Origin: Entamoeba invadens IP1
Taxonomy: Eukaryota; Evosea; Mastigamoebida; Endamoebidae
DNA: 23,333 bases
Reading direction: 5' to 3'
NCBI RefSeq assembly: GCF_000330505.1
Contig: NW_004440141.1
Span: forward strand, 2,108 to 25,440
Part shown: positions 1 to 9,782 of the stretch, in pieces
Numbering within the stretch: position 1 is the stretch's first letter
Layout of the letters: each line of letters begins with the position of its first letter
Notes under the pieces: generated by a model
Databases searched by the model: none
What the model was told of the DNA's origin: nothing
What the model saw: only the letters and a program-made list of their open reading frames with translations
Program-made: the position numbers and the translations under genes

Positions 1-950
1 AATTGATCTCTTGTTTTTCTAAAAATTTATTTTTTTTTCAATTTTTTGGTGCCCGATATTTCAGTTTATTTTTCCCTATTATACACCAATCCATAAAAAC
101 GCCAATCCAGTGTCACGCCCTTAACCTAACGAAGTGAAAACTGGATAAATTTTATCCTTGATTTTTTTACTAAAAATAAGTCACTTTTTTTATTTTTGTA
201 TTCGAACTAAAAAGATCTTAAATTAAGAACGGCGTGTCACAAACCAATTTTAATAATGAAAAATTAATAAAAATCGAAGCGCTCTCATGAAAATTTATGT
301 GTATGTCTCGTAACAGCAAGTATTGACTATTTTGAACACATGGAAAATAGGAAACATGGGTCTGTAAAGACCATCAGGTTGCGCGAAAACTAATTGATTT
401 TGTGTTTTGAATTTATTTTTAATTGTTCTAAAAATAAAATATGATCTAGATAAATCTTATCCAGATTTCACCTTCCCACAAAAAAAGTTGATTCAGTTGA
501 CTTGCTAAGGTTAATTTAATAATATAAATTAAAAACAATCGAAAAACTATAATTATAATATTCGTTTTTAGTAATTCGTATTGAATAACAACACGATTCT
601 ATTGAAAACAAATTCTTGCAAGTTAAGGAAAATTCCATACAAACAATGTATAGGATTGAAATAACCGCATTAAATATTTAATAATATCTTTGAGTTTTGT
701 TGTATTTATTATATTTAAAATTATGGGAATATGTTAAAGTTTATTTATTATATTTTTTTATTGTTTTTTTGTTTTAATATTTTTATTAAATAAATTAAAA
801 AAGTATATTTCGAGAGAAACTATAAATATTTTTTTTTCATAAAGTATTATATTTCTAATTTATTATGTTATTATATTTATAACTATAAAAAAATAATTTA
901 TTTGTTATTAATTTGAAATTAATAGTTTATAATAATTACTAAAAAAAGTA
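1..950. other. gene-free AT-rich segment with one imperfect inverted repeat
   Basis: I see no coding region or RNA gene here. The only structure is an imperfect inverted repeat of about 26 nt: 131-156 (GAAGTGAAAACTGGATAA...) against the reverse complement of 449-475 (GAAGGTGAAATCTGGATAA...). The left copy is itself palindromic around GGATAAA/TTTATCC. The pair could bound an old MITE of about 345 bp, but no target-site duplication is visible. Confidence 0.5.
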
Positions 951-2151
951 CAGTAGGGAAAATGGACCCGGTACTTTAGAAATGAATCCGAACCTTTAGT
1001 AAAAATTCCTAATGATTAGGGCTTCTTCCCGTTGTAATAAATGTGCACAATTTGGAAAGAACCAATCATTTTAACCCTTCGAAAAAAACTGAAACTTTAC
1101 AAAATTGTCCAATCAATTCAAACTAATTTCATTTTTCTTTTTTTCAACATTTTTGTTTTTTTCTCTCTATATTTCATTGCGCCAAAACACCGTTAAATCA
1201 CGGGAAATATAGATTTAAACAATTATGAAATGTTGAACATTTTCTATTATAATTAATGTTAAATACCTTGTTTATAGAAAATGTTTTTTCATATGGGTAT
1301 AATCTTTTTGAATTAACAATCAACATGCAAAATAATATAATTATGACTTAAGATTTTTTTCATCATATCTTTAACTTTGGACTTCATGAAAATGGTATTA
1401 ACAGTCCAAGTGTCTTTTAACAAATATTGTGATAGTGAATTTATAGTTATTTCATGATAATATTTTGACAACCTATGATGAAAATGAACCACTTTACATG
1501 TTTATTTTATCTACTATGACACTATATAATAATTTTATGTTGTAATACCAAATTGTTCATGTTTTATTATTAAACAATTTAAAATGTTATTACATTTTTT
1601 GTTTTTAAATGTTATTTTGAAAAAATAATTCTTTATAATATTAATAGTTTTGAATAGCTTTATTATATATTCAGGGTTAATAAGTGATTAACTAAAATTA
1701 TAATTATTTAAAGAAAAAATCGAAAAAAACAATTTATTTCATACTGTTTGTTTCATTCACATCTGTTTTATTAATCTGTTGGCATCCATTAACACAATAG
1801 AAAGCAACAACCTGAGTGATACAAGACCTCTCAAGTATTATTACTATGAGAGGTGTCTATAACTGGGTTTTAAAATCCAGTTAAAACAACCAAAATATGA
1901 TGATCGACGAGAAAAAGACATCCTCTTATAATTTAAACAAATTGTTGTATTTTTTTGTTATTTGGATTTTGTTATTGGTATTTTCTTTAATGAATAATGT
2001 TATTGATAAAATGTTATTTGAATTTTTGTTATTAAAATAATGTTATTGCCTATAAAGGGTTTTGTCCCAAAAATGTATTTTTTTACCGTTTCACATTTTT
2101 TACTAAAGTTGCCCTAATTGTTCTAATGATCCTAGTTCATTTCTCCTACTG
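951..2151. mobile_element. 1.2 kb TIR DNA transposon, CAGT termini, TA target duplication
   Basis: The left end reads CAGTAGGGAAAATGGAC and the reverse complement of the right end reads CAGTAGGAGAAATGAAC, a terminal inverted repeat of about 17 bp with three mismatches. The element is flanked by TA on both sides (949-950 and 2152-2153). CAGT ends with TA duplications are usual for pogo/Tigger members of the Tc1/mariner superfamily. The interior is AT-rich and has no convincing transposase ORF, so it looks non-autonomous. Two hairpins lie at 1824-1858 and 1861-1882. Confidence 0.8.
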
Positions 2152-2288
2152 TACAATCAAAATAATACAATCTATTATTATTTAAGATTTTAATTAAATT
2201 ATTAATTGTTAATTACATTATAACTTTTGTTCAACCATATTTACTAATATATTTATTAAAAAAATCTATTTTTTATTTCCAAAACAAA

Positions 2289-2295
2289 GGAACTT
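2289..2295 (+). promoter_or_regulatory. GAAC-like core promoter element
   Basis: The sequence GGAACTT lies 13 nt before the phosphatase ATG. It resembles the GAAC element (AATGAACT) of Entamoeba core promoters, which sits close to the start codon because 5' UTRs are very short. The assignment is by resemblance only. Confidence 0.4.
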
Positions 2296-2307
2296 CATAC
2301 AAACTGA

Positions 2308-2937
2308 ATGATGAATTCATTAACGGAACTCATACTTGTTCGCCACGGAGAAACAGAATGGAACTTGAGTGGCTTTATCCAAGGATGCACAGACATTCCT
2401 TTGTCATCCAATGGCCGTTTACAAGCCGTTGAAGTTTCCGAATCATTAACAAATAGTTTTGATGTGATTTACACCTCTCCTCTTCAACGTGCATTAGACA
2501 CCGCCAAAGCAATTTCCAATGGCAAATTTCCAATCATCATCGATGACAAATTTCGCGAAGTTCCATTTGGGAATTGGGAAGGAAAACGCTTTGAAGATTT
2601 GACTGATGAAAATTACAAGAAGTTCTGTCGTGGGGAAGATGGTCTTCCAATTGGTGACACTGGGAAAAGCGTCAGATATTGGGAGGAAAAGAACGCAGAA
2701 GTCCTCCTCAACATCTGTCATGAAAATGAAGGTAAACGGATTGTAGTCGTATCACATGGCGCATGGATTAAATGCGCAATTTTAGGACTGCTCAAATTGG
2801 AACCAAAAGCATATCACAATATCAAGCTTGGAAACACAGGTGTGTCACGTGTTAAATTTCCATATGGGTATCCAATATTAGAGAACTTTAACATAACATC
2901 ACATACAAGTCTTGGTGACAGGAGTAAAACAGGATAA
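2308..2937 (+). CDS. histidine phosphatase / phosphoglycerate mutase family protein
   Basis: This single-exon gene encodes 209 residues of the histidine phosphatase superfamily, which transfers phosphate through a phosphohistidine. The N-terminal motif LVRHGETEWN places R12, H13 (nucleophile) and G14. R61 in TSPLQRA, E84 in FREVPFGNWEG and H150 in VVVSHGAW complete the expected phosphate pocket. The length and the RHGETEWN...GNWEG pattern fit the cofactor-independent-like or broad-specificity branch (GpmB/CobC-like). The substrate cannot be told from sequence, so a glycolytic role is not assured. No signal peptide or membrane segment is seen, so it is probably cytosolic. Two ATGs are adjacent (2308 and 2311) and either could be used. 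The stop codon sits in TAATT, which matches the UA(A/U)UU polyadenylation motif described for Entamoeba. Confidence 0.93.
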   Translation: MMNSLTELILVRHGETEWNLSGFIQGCTDIPLSSNGRLQAVEVSESLTNSFDVIYTSPLQRALDTAKAISNGKFPIIIDDKFREVPFGNWEGKRFEDLTDENYKKFCRGEDGLPIGDTGKSVRYWEEKNAEVLLNICHENEGKRIVVVSHGAWIKCAILGLLKLEPKAYHNIKLGNTGVSRVKFPYGYPILENFNITSHTSLGDRSKTG

Positions 2938-3082
2938 TTTCCAATTTTTGATTGATTTTTTTAATATATGGTCTTAAACATCCCAGTGACACAAAATGTG
3001 AATAAAATGTACCATCGTTATTGCTAATTAATATTAAAAACAATTTCAGTTTTAAAAATTTTATAATTTTTTTGTTTGAAAT

Positions 3083-3088
3083 AAAAAA
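3083..3088 (-). terminator. RNA polymerase III terminator
   Basis: A run of six T on the minus strand begins directly after the discriminator base of the tRNA gene. This is the standard Pol III stop signal and supports the tRNA being transcribed. Confidence 0.75.
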
Positions 3089-3168
3089 TGAGGATCGTTG
3101 GAGTTGAACCAACATTCTTCTTTCATTTGTAATGAGGAAAGACCGCACTGCCGTTATACTAGATCCCC
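3089..3168 (-). tRNA. tRNA gene, isotype uncertain, unusual anticodon arm (possible intron)
   Basis: The acceptor stem GGGGATC/GATCCTC pairs fully with one G-U. Box A is TAGTATAACGG and box B is GGTTCAACTCC. The T arm GTTGG-TTCAACT-CCAAC is canonical, and a T6 terminator follows. The anticodon arm is odd. A TCTTTC/GAAAGA stem closes a 12 nt loop instead of 7, so the gene is about 7 nt too long for an ordinary tRNA. A short intron next to the anticodon would explain this, but no solution gives both T33 and a purine at 37, so I do not assign an anticodon (CAT, TAC and others appear in the loop). It could be a tRNA pseudogene with an altered anticodon arm. Amoebic tRNA genes are usually in tandem arrays, and this one stands alone. 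Confidence 0.75.
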
Positions 3169-3679
3169 TTATAATATTTCTTAAAAAATGGAACAATCTT
3201 TAATTTGGTACATTGTGGGTTATTGATAAATCATTCGTATTTTTACTCCTATACCATTACTTTCTTATATAAACTAGATGAACTTGGCCAACTATTAAAT
3301 TTTTTATAACTGTTCGATATAATAATATTAATTTATCAAGACAATAGTAAAATATGTAAATGATTTTTAAATTCAAATGAAAAAAATAACAAAAATATTA
3401 TTTCACTTTTAAATAAAATTAACTTTTTGTTATTCAAACAAATACACAACAAGAGTTCTCCATTTTTCAATGATAAAAACACAAAACATACAAATTTAGG
3501 CAACTTAACTAAAAGAATTTGATTTACTAAACTATAATAATATCATTTTAAAATACTTGGTTTGATTACTAACTATATTGGCTCCAAATTCGCAGTTTTC
3601 AATATTATTTTTTTTGAGTTGAATTAACTAAAAAGGAAATTAATGCAAAGATATTTTTTGTTCTTGTGGTCGTGCCATA
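3169..3679. other. intergenic, no gene seen
   Basis: AT-rich sequence between the tRNA gene and the MITE at 3680. I find no ORF with coding character, repeat or RNA signal. Confidence 0.5.
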
Positions 3680-3889
3680 GAGTCAGTCGATAAACGTTGT
3701 CTGTTCCCCAAACTTTGTCTTTTTGACAAAAAATAATTGGTTTTTGTTTTAAAAAAACGGGAATTAAATAAAAATGAAAAAAACTGGAAAAATATTGAAA
3801 CAACGATTTTTGGGTTTTTCAAAAAAAATCCCGAAATATTCAATTTTTAATGGTCTAAAAATCGGCAGACAACGTTTAGCAAATGACTC
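3680..3889. mobile_element. 210 bp MITE with TA target duplication
   Basis: The left end GAGTCAGTCGATAAACG and the reverse complement of the right end GAGTCATTTGCTAAACG match over about 24 bp (the shared part continues as TTGTCTG) with a few mismatches. TA flanks both sides (3678-3679 and 3890-3891). No coding capacity. The termini differ from the CAGT elements in the window, so this is a separate family. The minus-strand open frame across it is low-complexity and not a gene. Confidence 0.75.
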
Positions 3890-4210
3890 TAGTTAGTTAT
3901 TTCATTGCCTGTTATGTTCACAGTTATAATATAATTACAAATAATTACAATTTTTATAATTCAACATTTTTCATAATTGCTAAATATATAAAAATTAAAG
4001 GAAACAAGAGTTCGATCAACAAGGAGAAATCGTAACATATTTGTTATATATTAATACTATTTTAAATGACAAAACCAAATTTACATTAATTTTATTACAA
4101 TTTGTAAATTGATTTTCAAAGTTCCTCTAAGAACATAAAATAATTCCCATAACAACTACCTGTTTTATGGGTAACAAAAACCTTAAAAACTTTTACTTGT
4201 TAATTAATTC
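3890..4210. other. intergenic upstream of GTPase gene
   Basis: About 320 nt of AT-rich sequence that should contain the GTPase promoter. No strong TATA-like or GAAC-like element could be singled out. Confidence 0.4.
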
Positions 4211-4966
4211 ATGGAAAACACAGACAGAATGTTTAAAGTTGTTATGTTGGGGGATTATGAAGTAGGTATGCTTTGAGTCTATATAAACAAGGTTTTTGGT
4301 AAATGATAAAATCACTACTTTGTATTTATTTATAACAAATTTTACATTAAACAAACATTTAACTTTCAGGAAAAACTTGTATGCTCATCAGATTTTATTT
4401 ACACTACTTCGATAATCACGAACATGCTTCTATAAGAGTATATTTTCCTTATCAAGTGATGTTTGTATTACACTTTAAACATTTACTAATAATTCGAATA
4501 ATAAATCAAAATATTATCATTAGTAACACATAGAAAAACACCAAAGTATGCAATCAAGTTAGAATTGACTGATACATATGGAGAAGAAAAATACAGAGCA
4601 TGTGATTCATTGTACTTTCGTGGCACAGAAGGTGCAATAATCGTCTACGACGTAACTTCTCGTAATAGTTTCGAAAGTTTGGACTATTGGATCGACTTGA
4701 CCACAAAAGAAAGAGGCAGTGATGTCTCAATTGTTCTTGTTGCAAATAAGTGTGATCTTAATAAAGTGGTTACAGATGAAGAAGGTATAAGATATGCTGA
4801 ACGAGTCGGATATCCCCTTGTTTTCTGTTCTTCGTATACTGGAGAGGGTATTAATGAAGTCTTTTTTAAAGCAGCTTTTCCAAAAGGAGAGTTTAGTTAT
4901 CCTGATAAAAGGGTAAATATAGTTTCTTTGTATGACTCTGTCACTCCTAAATATTGTTATTGCTAA
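4211..4966 (+). CDS. divergent Rab-like small GTPase, three exons
   Basis: Exons are 4211-4265, 4370-4460 and 4534-4966, giving 192 residues. Introns are 4266-4369 (GTATGC...CAG) and 4461-4533 (GTTTGT...TAG). With these joins the switch I to switch II interval aligns to a standard Rab without a gap. The P-loop is GDYEVGKT (14-21), G4 is NKCD (120-123), and YFRGTEGAIIVYDVT is typical of Rabs. The C-terminal CYC is a double-geranylgeranylation signal, so the protein should act on membranes in vesicle traffic. Oddities: the switch II motif is DTYGE, with Glu66 where the catalytic Gln is usual and Thr61 where Trp is usual. Switch I has Ser39 where Rab has Thr. GTP hydrolysis is therefore probably slow or altered (inference). 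The stop overlaps TAATT, a polyadenylation-like motif. Confidence 0.9.
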
Positions 4967-5388
4967 TTCAAATATTGTTTCTCTCTACTTAATGATTTGT
5001 TTTATTTCTTTTTTAATTTTCAATTGTTATAATAAACAAGCCAAAACAATTAGTTTTTCAATGTAGTCAATTAACGTCACACACTGATTTACTTTAGTTT
5101 TTATTTTGAAATTGAATAACCAATTTTTAATTGATTACCAATTTTTTACTAATTCGACAACAGGTTATATTTAAAGTTCAAACAGTATTAAGAATAATAA
5201 AGCCTTACTATTAATCAGTAAGTTATTAAATTGTTATCTCAATCATAAGTAAACAAATTGTCGGCAAAGTTGCTTTTTAAACACATGGCCATTCTCTAGT
5301 TCACACAATAACACTTAAAAACTTATCAACTATGTTGTTTTTATCTTTACATTAACAAAAAGATCAACAATAAACAAAAAGAAGTATT
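4967..5388. other. intergenic between convergent genes
   Basis: AT-rich 3' flanks of the GTPase gene and the minus-strand surface-protein gene. I see no gene or repeat. Confidence 0.5.
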
Positions 5389-7157
5389 TTAGTCTTTCTT
5401 TGAGCCAGAACTACTTCCAGAACCAGATTCCGACGTCTTGCCGAGTACACTTGTTGTCTTCTGATCATTTCCAAGTGGAACTTCAGAATATACTGGAGCT
5501 ATAACATTTTCCCTTTTTACTTCATTGTTCATTGGCTTGTTATCTTCGTTTTTGATTTCCTCATCCTGCTTATTCTCATCAACAGCGATCTCTTCACCTT
5601 CTTCAAAGACTTTCATGTTCCTTTTTCTAACAATATAGACGTGGACGACATAAGCAATCAAAAGTGCAACAATGACAGCAAGTACCAACACAAAGATAAT
5701 AATGACGGCTATCATGTACATTGGGAACTCAAACTTCTCCACAACACGGGCCATTCTATCTTCTGGACACGTGATCTGTTCATTTGGCAAGTCGGTCAAT
5801 ACAACGCCATTGCACGCTTCTTTGAATGAAAATGTTCCACTTTTGAGTTGTGTTTTCACACTTCCACCTGGTGTTGTCGAGTCTTCTGTGAACTCAAAGT
5901 TTGCTGTGTTTATTGGAGACGACACACGAAGAACAGTGAATATCTTTCCACTTGACCCACTTGGTATCGTGACTTTGTAGTGTGCATTTGTGATAGATAG
6001 TGTGTCACCAAGTGCGTCGTCATCAACTGAAATTAAAGCGGGTTGTCCAGCTTCGACTTTTACGTTGAAATTGGTCTTATCATCGAATATGATTTTCGAA
6101 GAGTAGATGTCGAGTCTCCCACTCGCAGCGACTGTGATTGTTCTTCCATTAAAGTTGCCTGTTGTTTTTTTTCAAGTAAAATTGAACCAGTTGAAATAGA
6201 CAAGTCGACATTTGTGATACTTTTTGTTGTCAACGAGTGCGTCTTCACATCAATTGTTCCAGAATCTTCTAATCCATTGATTATTGGGACCTTCATTGGT
6301 TTCGTGAATGAGATAATTCCCTTCTTTTCCATTGTTACCATTTCTATATTCGAGTTTGTCACTTTGACTTCAGTGGTTCCACCAAGCGAAATCAACTCAC
6401 TGATGTTTGCAGATGTTCCTTCCAACAATCCGTTTGTCGTGTAATACTTTGCAAAAGTGATGTTGGTAACTTCATAGTTAACTGTGTTGACCACTGATTC
6501 AGTGTTGACTATACACGTCTCTCCATTGCATGGGCACTGACTTCTCTTCCATTTCGTTTCAGATGAGACTTTACCAGAGAACTCTGATGTCAGATCACAT
6601 GACAATTCCGGAATTGCAGTTTTGTCCAAGACGGCATTTGACTGTCCAACAATGAGTGCGTAGTTCTGATCATCAATAACATTTTTTGTACTAAATTCAG
6701 TTGTTGTTATATGTGAAACATCGTTGTTCAATATGAAAGTAACATTCTTATTGCTTGGATCTTTGTCTTTGTACATCACTGTTGCCTTATTGATAAGCAC
6801 TTCTCCAATCACTTCGAAGTTAAACACGACATTCGGATAATTCTTTGTGACTTTTCCAATGTAATCAGCCTCAAGCGTGACAGTACACTCATCAAGTGTC
6901 ATTTTGTTATATGTTGCATCAAATTTGTTAGTGATTTGGTCTTTGGTAGTTGGGCCTTGAATGGTAAAGTATGCATTTTCCAGTAAATTGATTTTCGCGT
7001 CTTTTCCAAAGTAAATTTGGCGAGTGACACTTGGAACATTAGTGAGATTGGTATCAAATTCGAACCCAGATTGTGACGTTGGTAGAGTGACTTCCGAGTT
7101 GATATTTAAAGTTGCTCCATTGATGACATACATTTCTCGTGTAGTCAATGCAATATT
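5389..7157 (-). pseudogene. type I transmembrane surface protein, 5'-truncated and frameshifted
   Basis: The minus strand encodes a long beta-rich ectodomain with an internal Cys cluster (CPCNGETC), then a membrane segment (MYMIAVIIIFVLVLAVIVALL...), a basic stop-transfer stretch (VRKRNMK) and an acidic then Ser/Gly-rich cytoplasmic tail ending GSKKD. The frame changes at an A8 run (6165-6172 on the plus strand). Reading continues in the other frame with equally good coding character (NFNGRTITVAASG... into the membrane segment), so one base is missing relative to an intact gene. This may be a true mutation or a homopolymer sequencing error. The 5' end lacks a signal peptide and runs into LRR sequence near 7157, in another frame. 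The family is unrecognised by name. Fragments at 9783-10073 and 11513-12594 look related. Confidence 0.75.
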
Positions 7158-7846
7158 CACCAACATATGCTATAGTCGATGGGATAAACAATGAAGTGAG
7201 AGAATTCAAGGTAAGTTGGTAGCTATAAAGTTGCTCTAAAGATGTGCTTAAATCAATATTTGTTATGAACGTATTACTATATGACTTGATATTTATGATG
7301 TTTGTAAAGTCTACTTTTTCATTTTCTTCTGGTGTTTCATTATTAAAAAACACATTTTGGTCACATTTTATATCACTTATTAAATCAAATTTCTCTGATT
7401 TTATCAACTAGTTTTCTGTTCTTTCAATTTCATTCTTCTTTAAGTAATATAATATCATTACTTTAGTTAACTTATTGCAATTTTCTATCACACCAAGTCC
7501 AACAAAAGCGGGTTTATTTTTAATAGTAAATTCCTCTAAATTTAAGCATCCCAAAAATGCGAATTCTCCGATATAACGGACATTATTTTTTTGCGACTTT
7601 GATGTTTTCGCGATATTTTAATACAAAGATACCTATAAATTCCAAATTATCATTGAAATTAAAATATTCACAATATTCAAATGCAAGTTCGCCTATTTCA
7701 ATCAACTTATTGGAGACTTCAACTCTTTTGAGATTCATACAAAATTCACACAATGACTTTGGTATATATGTAACACCATTTAAAACAACACTTGTCAAAT
7801 ACTCGTTTGAGGCAAAACAGTTTTTAATAAATAATTCAAATTTAAA
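7158..7846 (-). pseudogene. BspA-like leucine-rich-repeat gene fragment
   Basis: Minus-strand sequence shows repeated BspA-type LRR units (LRR_5): NCFASNEYLTSVVLNG, LCEFCMNLKRVEVSNKLIEIGELAFEYCE, YIGEFAFLGCLNLEEF, and NSLTSLFIPSTIAYVGEYC. BspA-like LRR proteins form a large surface family in Entamoeba. The fragment is broken three ways. It opens after a TAA (7847-7849) with no N-terminal module. An A7 run (7586-7592) shifts the frame by one, and an in-frame TAG lies at 7408-7410. Its last repeat runs directly into the surface-protein ectodomain near 7157. The exact junction is uncertain by some tens of bases. Confidence 0.8.
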
Positions 7847-8302
7847 TTAATTTTTATAATAAATCAAATATAAAACGAAAAAAATGAATTAATTTTTAAA
7901 CCCATCAATTTAAAACAAAAATACTTATAATTTAGCGTTTGTTCTTGATAAATGTAAATTTGGAAATTATTACGTTATTATATAGTAATTTAATAGTATT
8001 ATTATAACTCGTTATATAGTTTCAAAAACGCAGCGGACACAAAAATAGTAAAAAGGATGCCTTTATACACAGGAGAATGTTCTTTATAGAGGGAGGACGT
8101 CCCTAAACCACAAATAACTTCCTTTGGCCCATTTTTCCGTCTTTCGTCCCCATGTATGTCCTGTCTCTTAAAATTATTGGTATTTTAAATTATGATTATA
8201 AATTATAAAAAAGTTAATTATTTATTGTATTTATATTATAAAATATGGTATTAATAAATATAAAAATCAAAATATGAGTGGAATAACAAAATTATTAAAC
8301 CA
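7847..8302. other. intergenic, no gene seen
   Basis: AT-rich except for a more balanced patch at about 8030-8165 that contains the palindrome GGACGTCC. I recognise no gene. The patch may be the end of an unknown repeat. Confidence 0.4.
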
Positions 8303-8426
8303 TAATTATTTTAATCATTTTAAAATAAAAAAAAATAATATAACACTATAATAAGTAAACTATATTTTATAACAATACAAATAAAAATATATTATAAAAT
8401 GTAATTAAAACAATTAAAAGAATTTA

Positions 8427-9287
8427 AAGTCACCCACTAAAAGGTATAAATTTCCGACAAATGGTCTAAAGAAACCATATTATAGTTTTTTGAAATTATG
8501 ATTTTATATAGTGTTTCAATTTGACATTTATTTCTTTATATTGAAAGTATTTCAAAATAAACTAAAATTTTACTAAATTATAATACATTTTCAAAAATAG
8601 TTTAATGGTGAACTGAAAAACAATTTTAATGGATAATGCCGTACATGTGCATTTATTTGGACAATACCAAAAAAACAAACCCGCAACTGGGATGGTTTTC
8701 GACAATTCAACCAATTTTTTGGATGTATCAGATTCATTGTGTTGCTCGCTCAAAATAACATTACCTTTGTTAACTTAACTCCGTATGCTTCTCATTTTCT
8801 TCAAGTTCTTGATTTGGGAATATTTGGTGGGCTTAAAAGTAGAATGTCTTCTTTTAAAGCGAAAGACAGTTTTGTAAATTTGCTTTTTCAAGAAGAAGTC
8901 GAGAAGGAAAATGTGGATGGTAATTTGTTTTATAAAAAACATTTTTCACAATACTGAACTCGGAAACAGACTAATAGTTGATGATATTGGTGGATTCTTT
9001 ATTTGTATTTACAACACCTCTTTTTAATATTATTGCTTTTAAACGAGCTGTCACAGTCAACTGTATTGACAAAACACCCCAAAGTGTCATGTATTAATTG
9101 ATTGCCGTTATATTTTAAACGAATTAAAAGGCTTGACAAAAATTGATTTAATGTGATTTTTTTGTTTTTTGTTTTTTTAATGTTATTTGTGTTATTTTCA
9201 CTGTTTTTTACAATTATAGTTTAAAATAATAAATTATAGTTTCTTTGGACCATTTGTTGTGTTTTTGTTGCTTTTAGCGGGTGACTA
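8427..9287. mobile_element. 861 bp pogo/Tigger-like DNA transposon remnant
   Basis: The ends AAGTCACCCACTAAAAG and (reverse complement) TAGTCACCCGCTAAAAG are inverted, and a second shared block ACAAATGGTCYAAAGAAAC follows inside. TA lies on each side (8425-8426 and 9288-9289). The right arm of the inverted duplication reads AGAATT-TA-ATATAAATT through the same point, so the unoccupied site is seen and the boundaries are firm. Inside is a broken plus-strand transposase fragment. Too small for an autonomous element, so it is an internally deleted or decayed copy. Confidence 0.88.
8622..8957 (+). pseudogene. DDE (pogo/Tigger-like) transposase fragment, frameshifted
   Basis: The plus strand encodes LLAQNNITFVNLTPYASHF followed by LQVLDLGIFGGLKSRM. 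This matches the pattern of DDE_1 transposases around the last catalytic Asp (family form: ITLLxLPPHTSHxLQPLDVGVFGPLK). Just upstream in another frame is MVFDNSTNF, which fits the second catalytic Asp block (family form: LILDNHSSH). A one-base shift near 8735 separates them. The fragment ends after KKHFSQY. The first catalytic Asp region and the DNA-binding N terminus are absent. It lies within the element at 8427-9287 and shows which superfamily that element belongs to. Confidence 0.75.
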
Positions 9288-9607
9288 TAATATGAATTAT
9301 TGAAACAATTATTAGTTATTTATTAATAATACAATACTATATAATAATGTAATCCCATAATTTAAAATTTCAAATATAACTAAAATTAAAAACATTACTT
9401 ATCCAAATATCAGAGCAAGAAAGTCAATAACGCGAACCCGAATATTTAAAATATAATGATGGTTGTCATGCATAATAGAACCTGAATATGTAAAATATAA
9501 AAAAGTATAATGAAGGTTGTTATGCGTAGACTGAGCTCATTTTTTATAAAAATCATTGACCAATTTATAAAATAACCAACCAAAAACAAAATTATAAGAA
9601 TACAATA

Positions 9608-9773
9608 CAGTAAAACCTTTCAATAGCGGTACCTCTGAAAAGCGGGCATTTTTTAGACTAAAACTAAAAATAGAGTTTTCTATAAAGCGGTAATTGAGTT
9701 TTGATTGGCCAAAAATGCTCGCTCTTGAGAAAACAAAAATACCACACCCTCTAATTTTTGGGAGGTTTTACTG
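9608..9773. mobile_element. 166 bp pogo-type MITE with TA target duplication
   Basis: The ends CAGTAAAACCT and (reverse complement) CAGTAAAACCT are identical inverted repeats of a kind typical of pogo/Tigger elements. Subterminal GCGGGCATTTTTT and GCGAGCATTTTTG are also inverted. TA flanks both sides (9606-9607 and 9774-9775). The right arm of the inverted duplication reads ACAA-TA-AATAGAATT without an insert, which is the empty site. Confidence 0.92.
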
Positions 9774-9782
9774 TAAATAGAA

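Noticed and set aside
2888..3196. 102-codon minus-strand ORF
   Set aside because: It runs across the tRNA gene and the 3' end of the phosphatase and has no protein-like features.
3640..3843. 67-codon minus-strand ORF
   Set aside because: It lies over the MITE at 3680-3889 and is low-complexity Phe/Asn/Lys sequence.
4438..4533. GT at 4438 as donor of the second GTPase intron
   Set aside because: It gives the wrong reading frame for exon 3; the GTTTGT donor at 4461 keeps the frame and an ungapped Rab alignment.
5641..6444. Plus-strand ORFs of 62-133 codons
   Set aside because: They are antisense shadows of the surface-protein gene.
8030..8165. Possible TIR element around GGACGTCC
   Set aside because: The candidate ends (CGGACACA and its partner) match too weakly, and no target duplication is visible.
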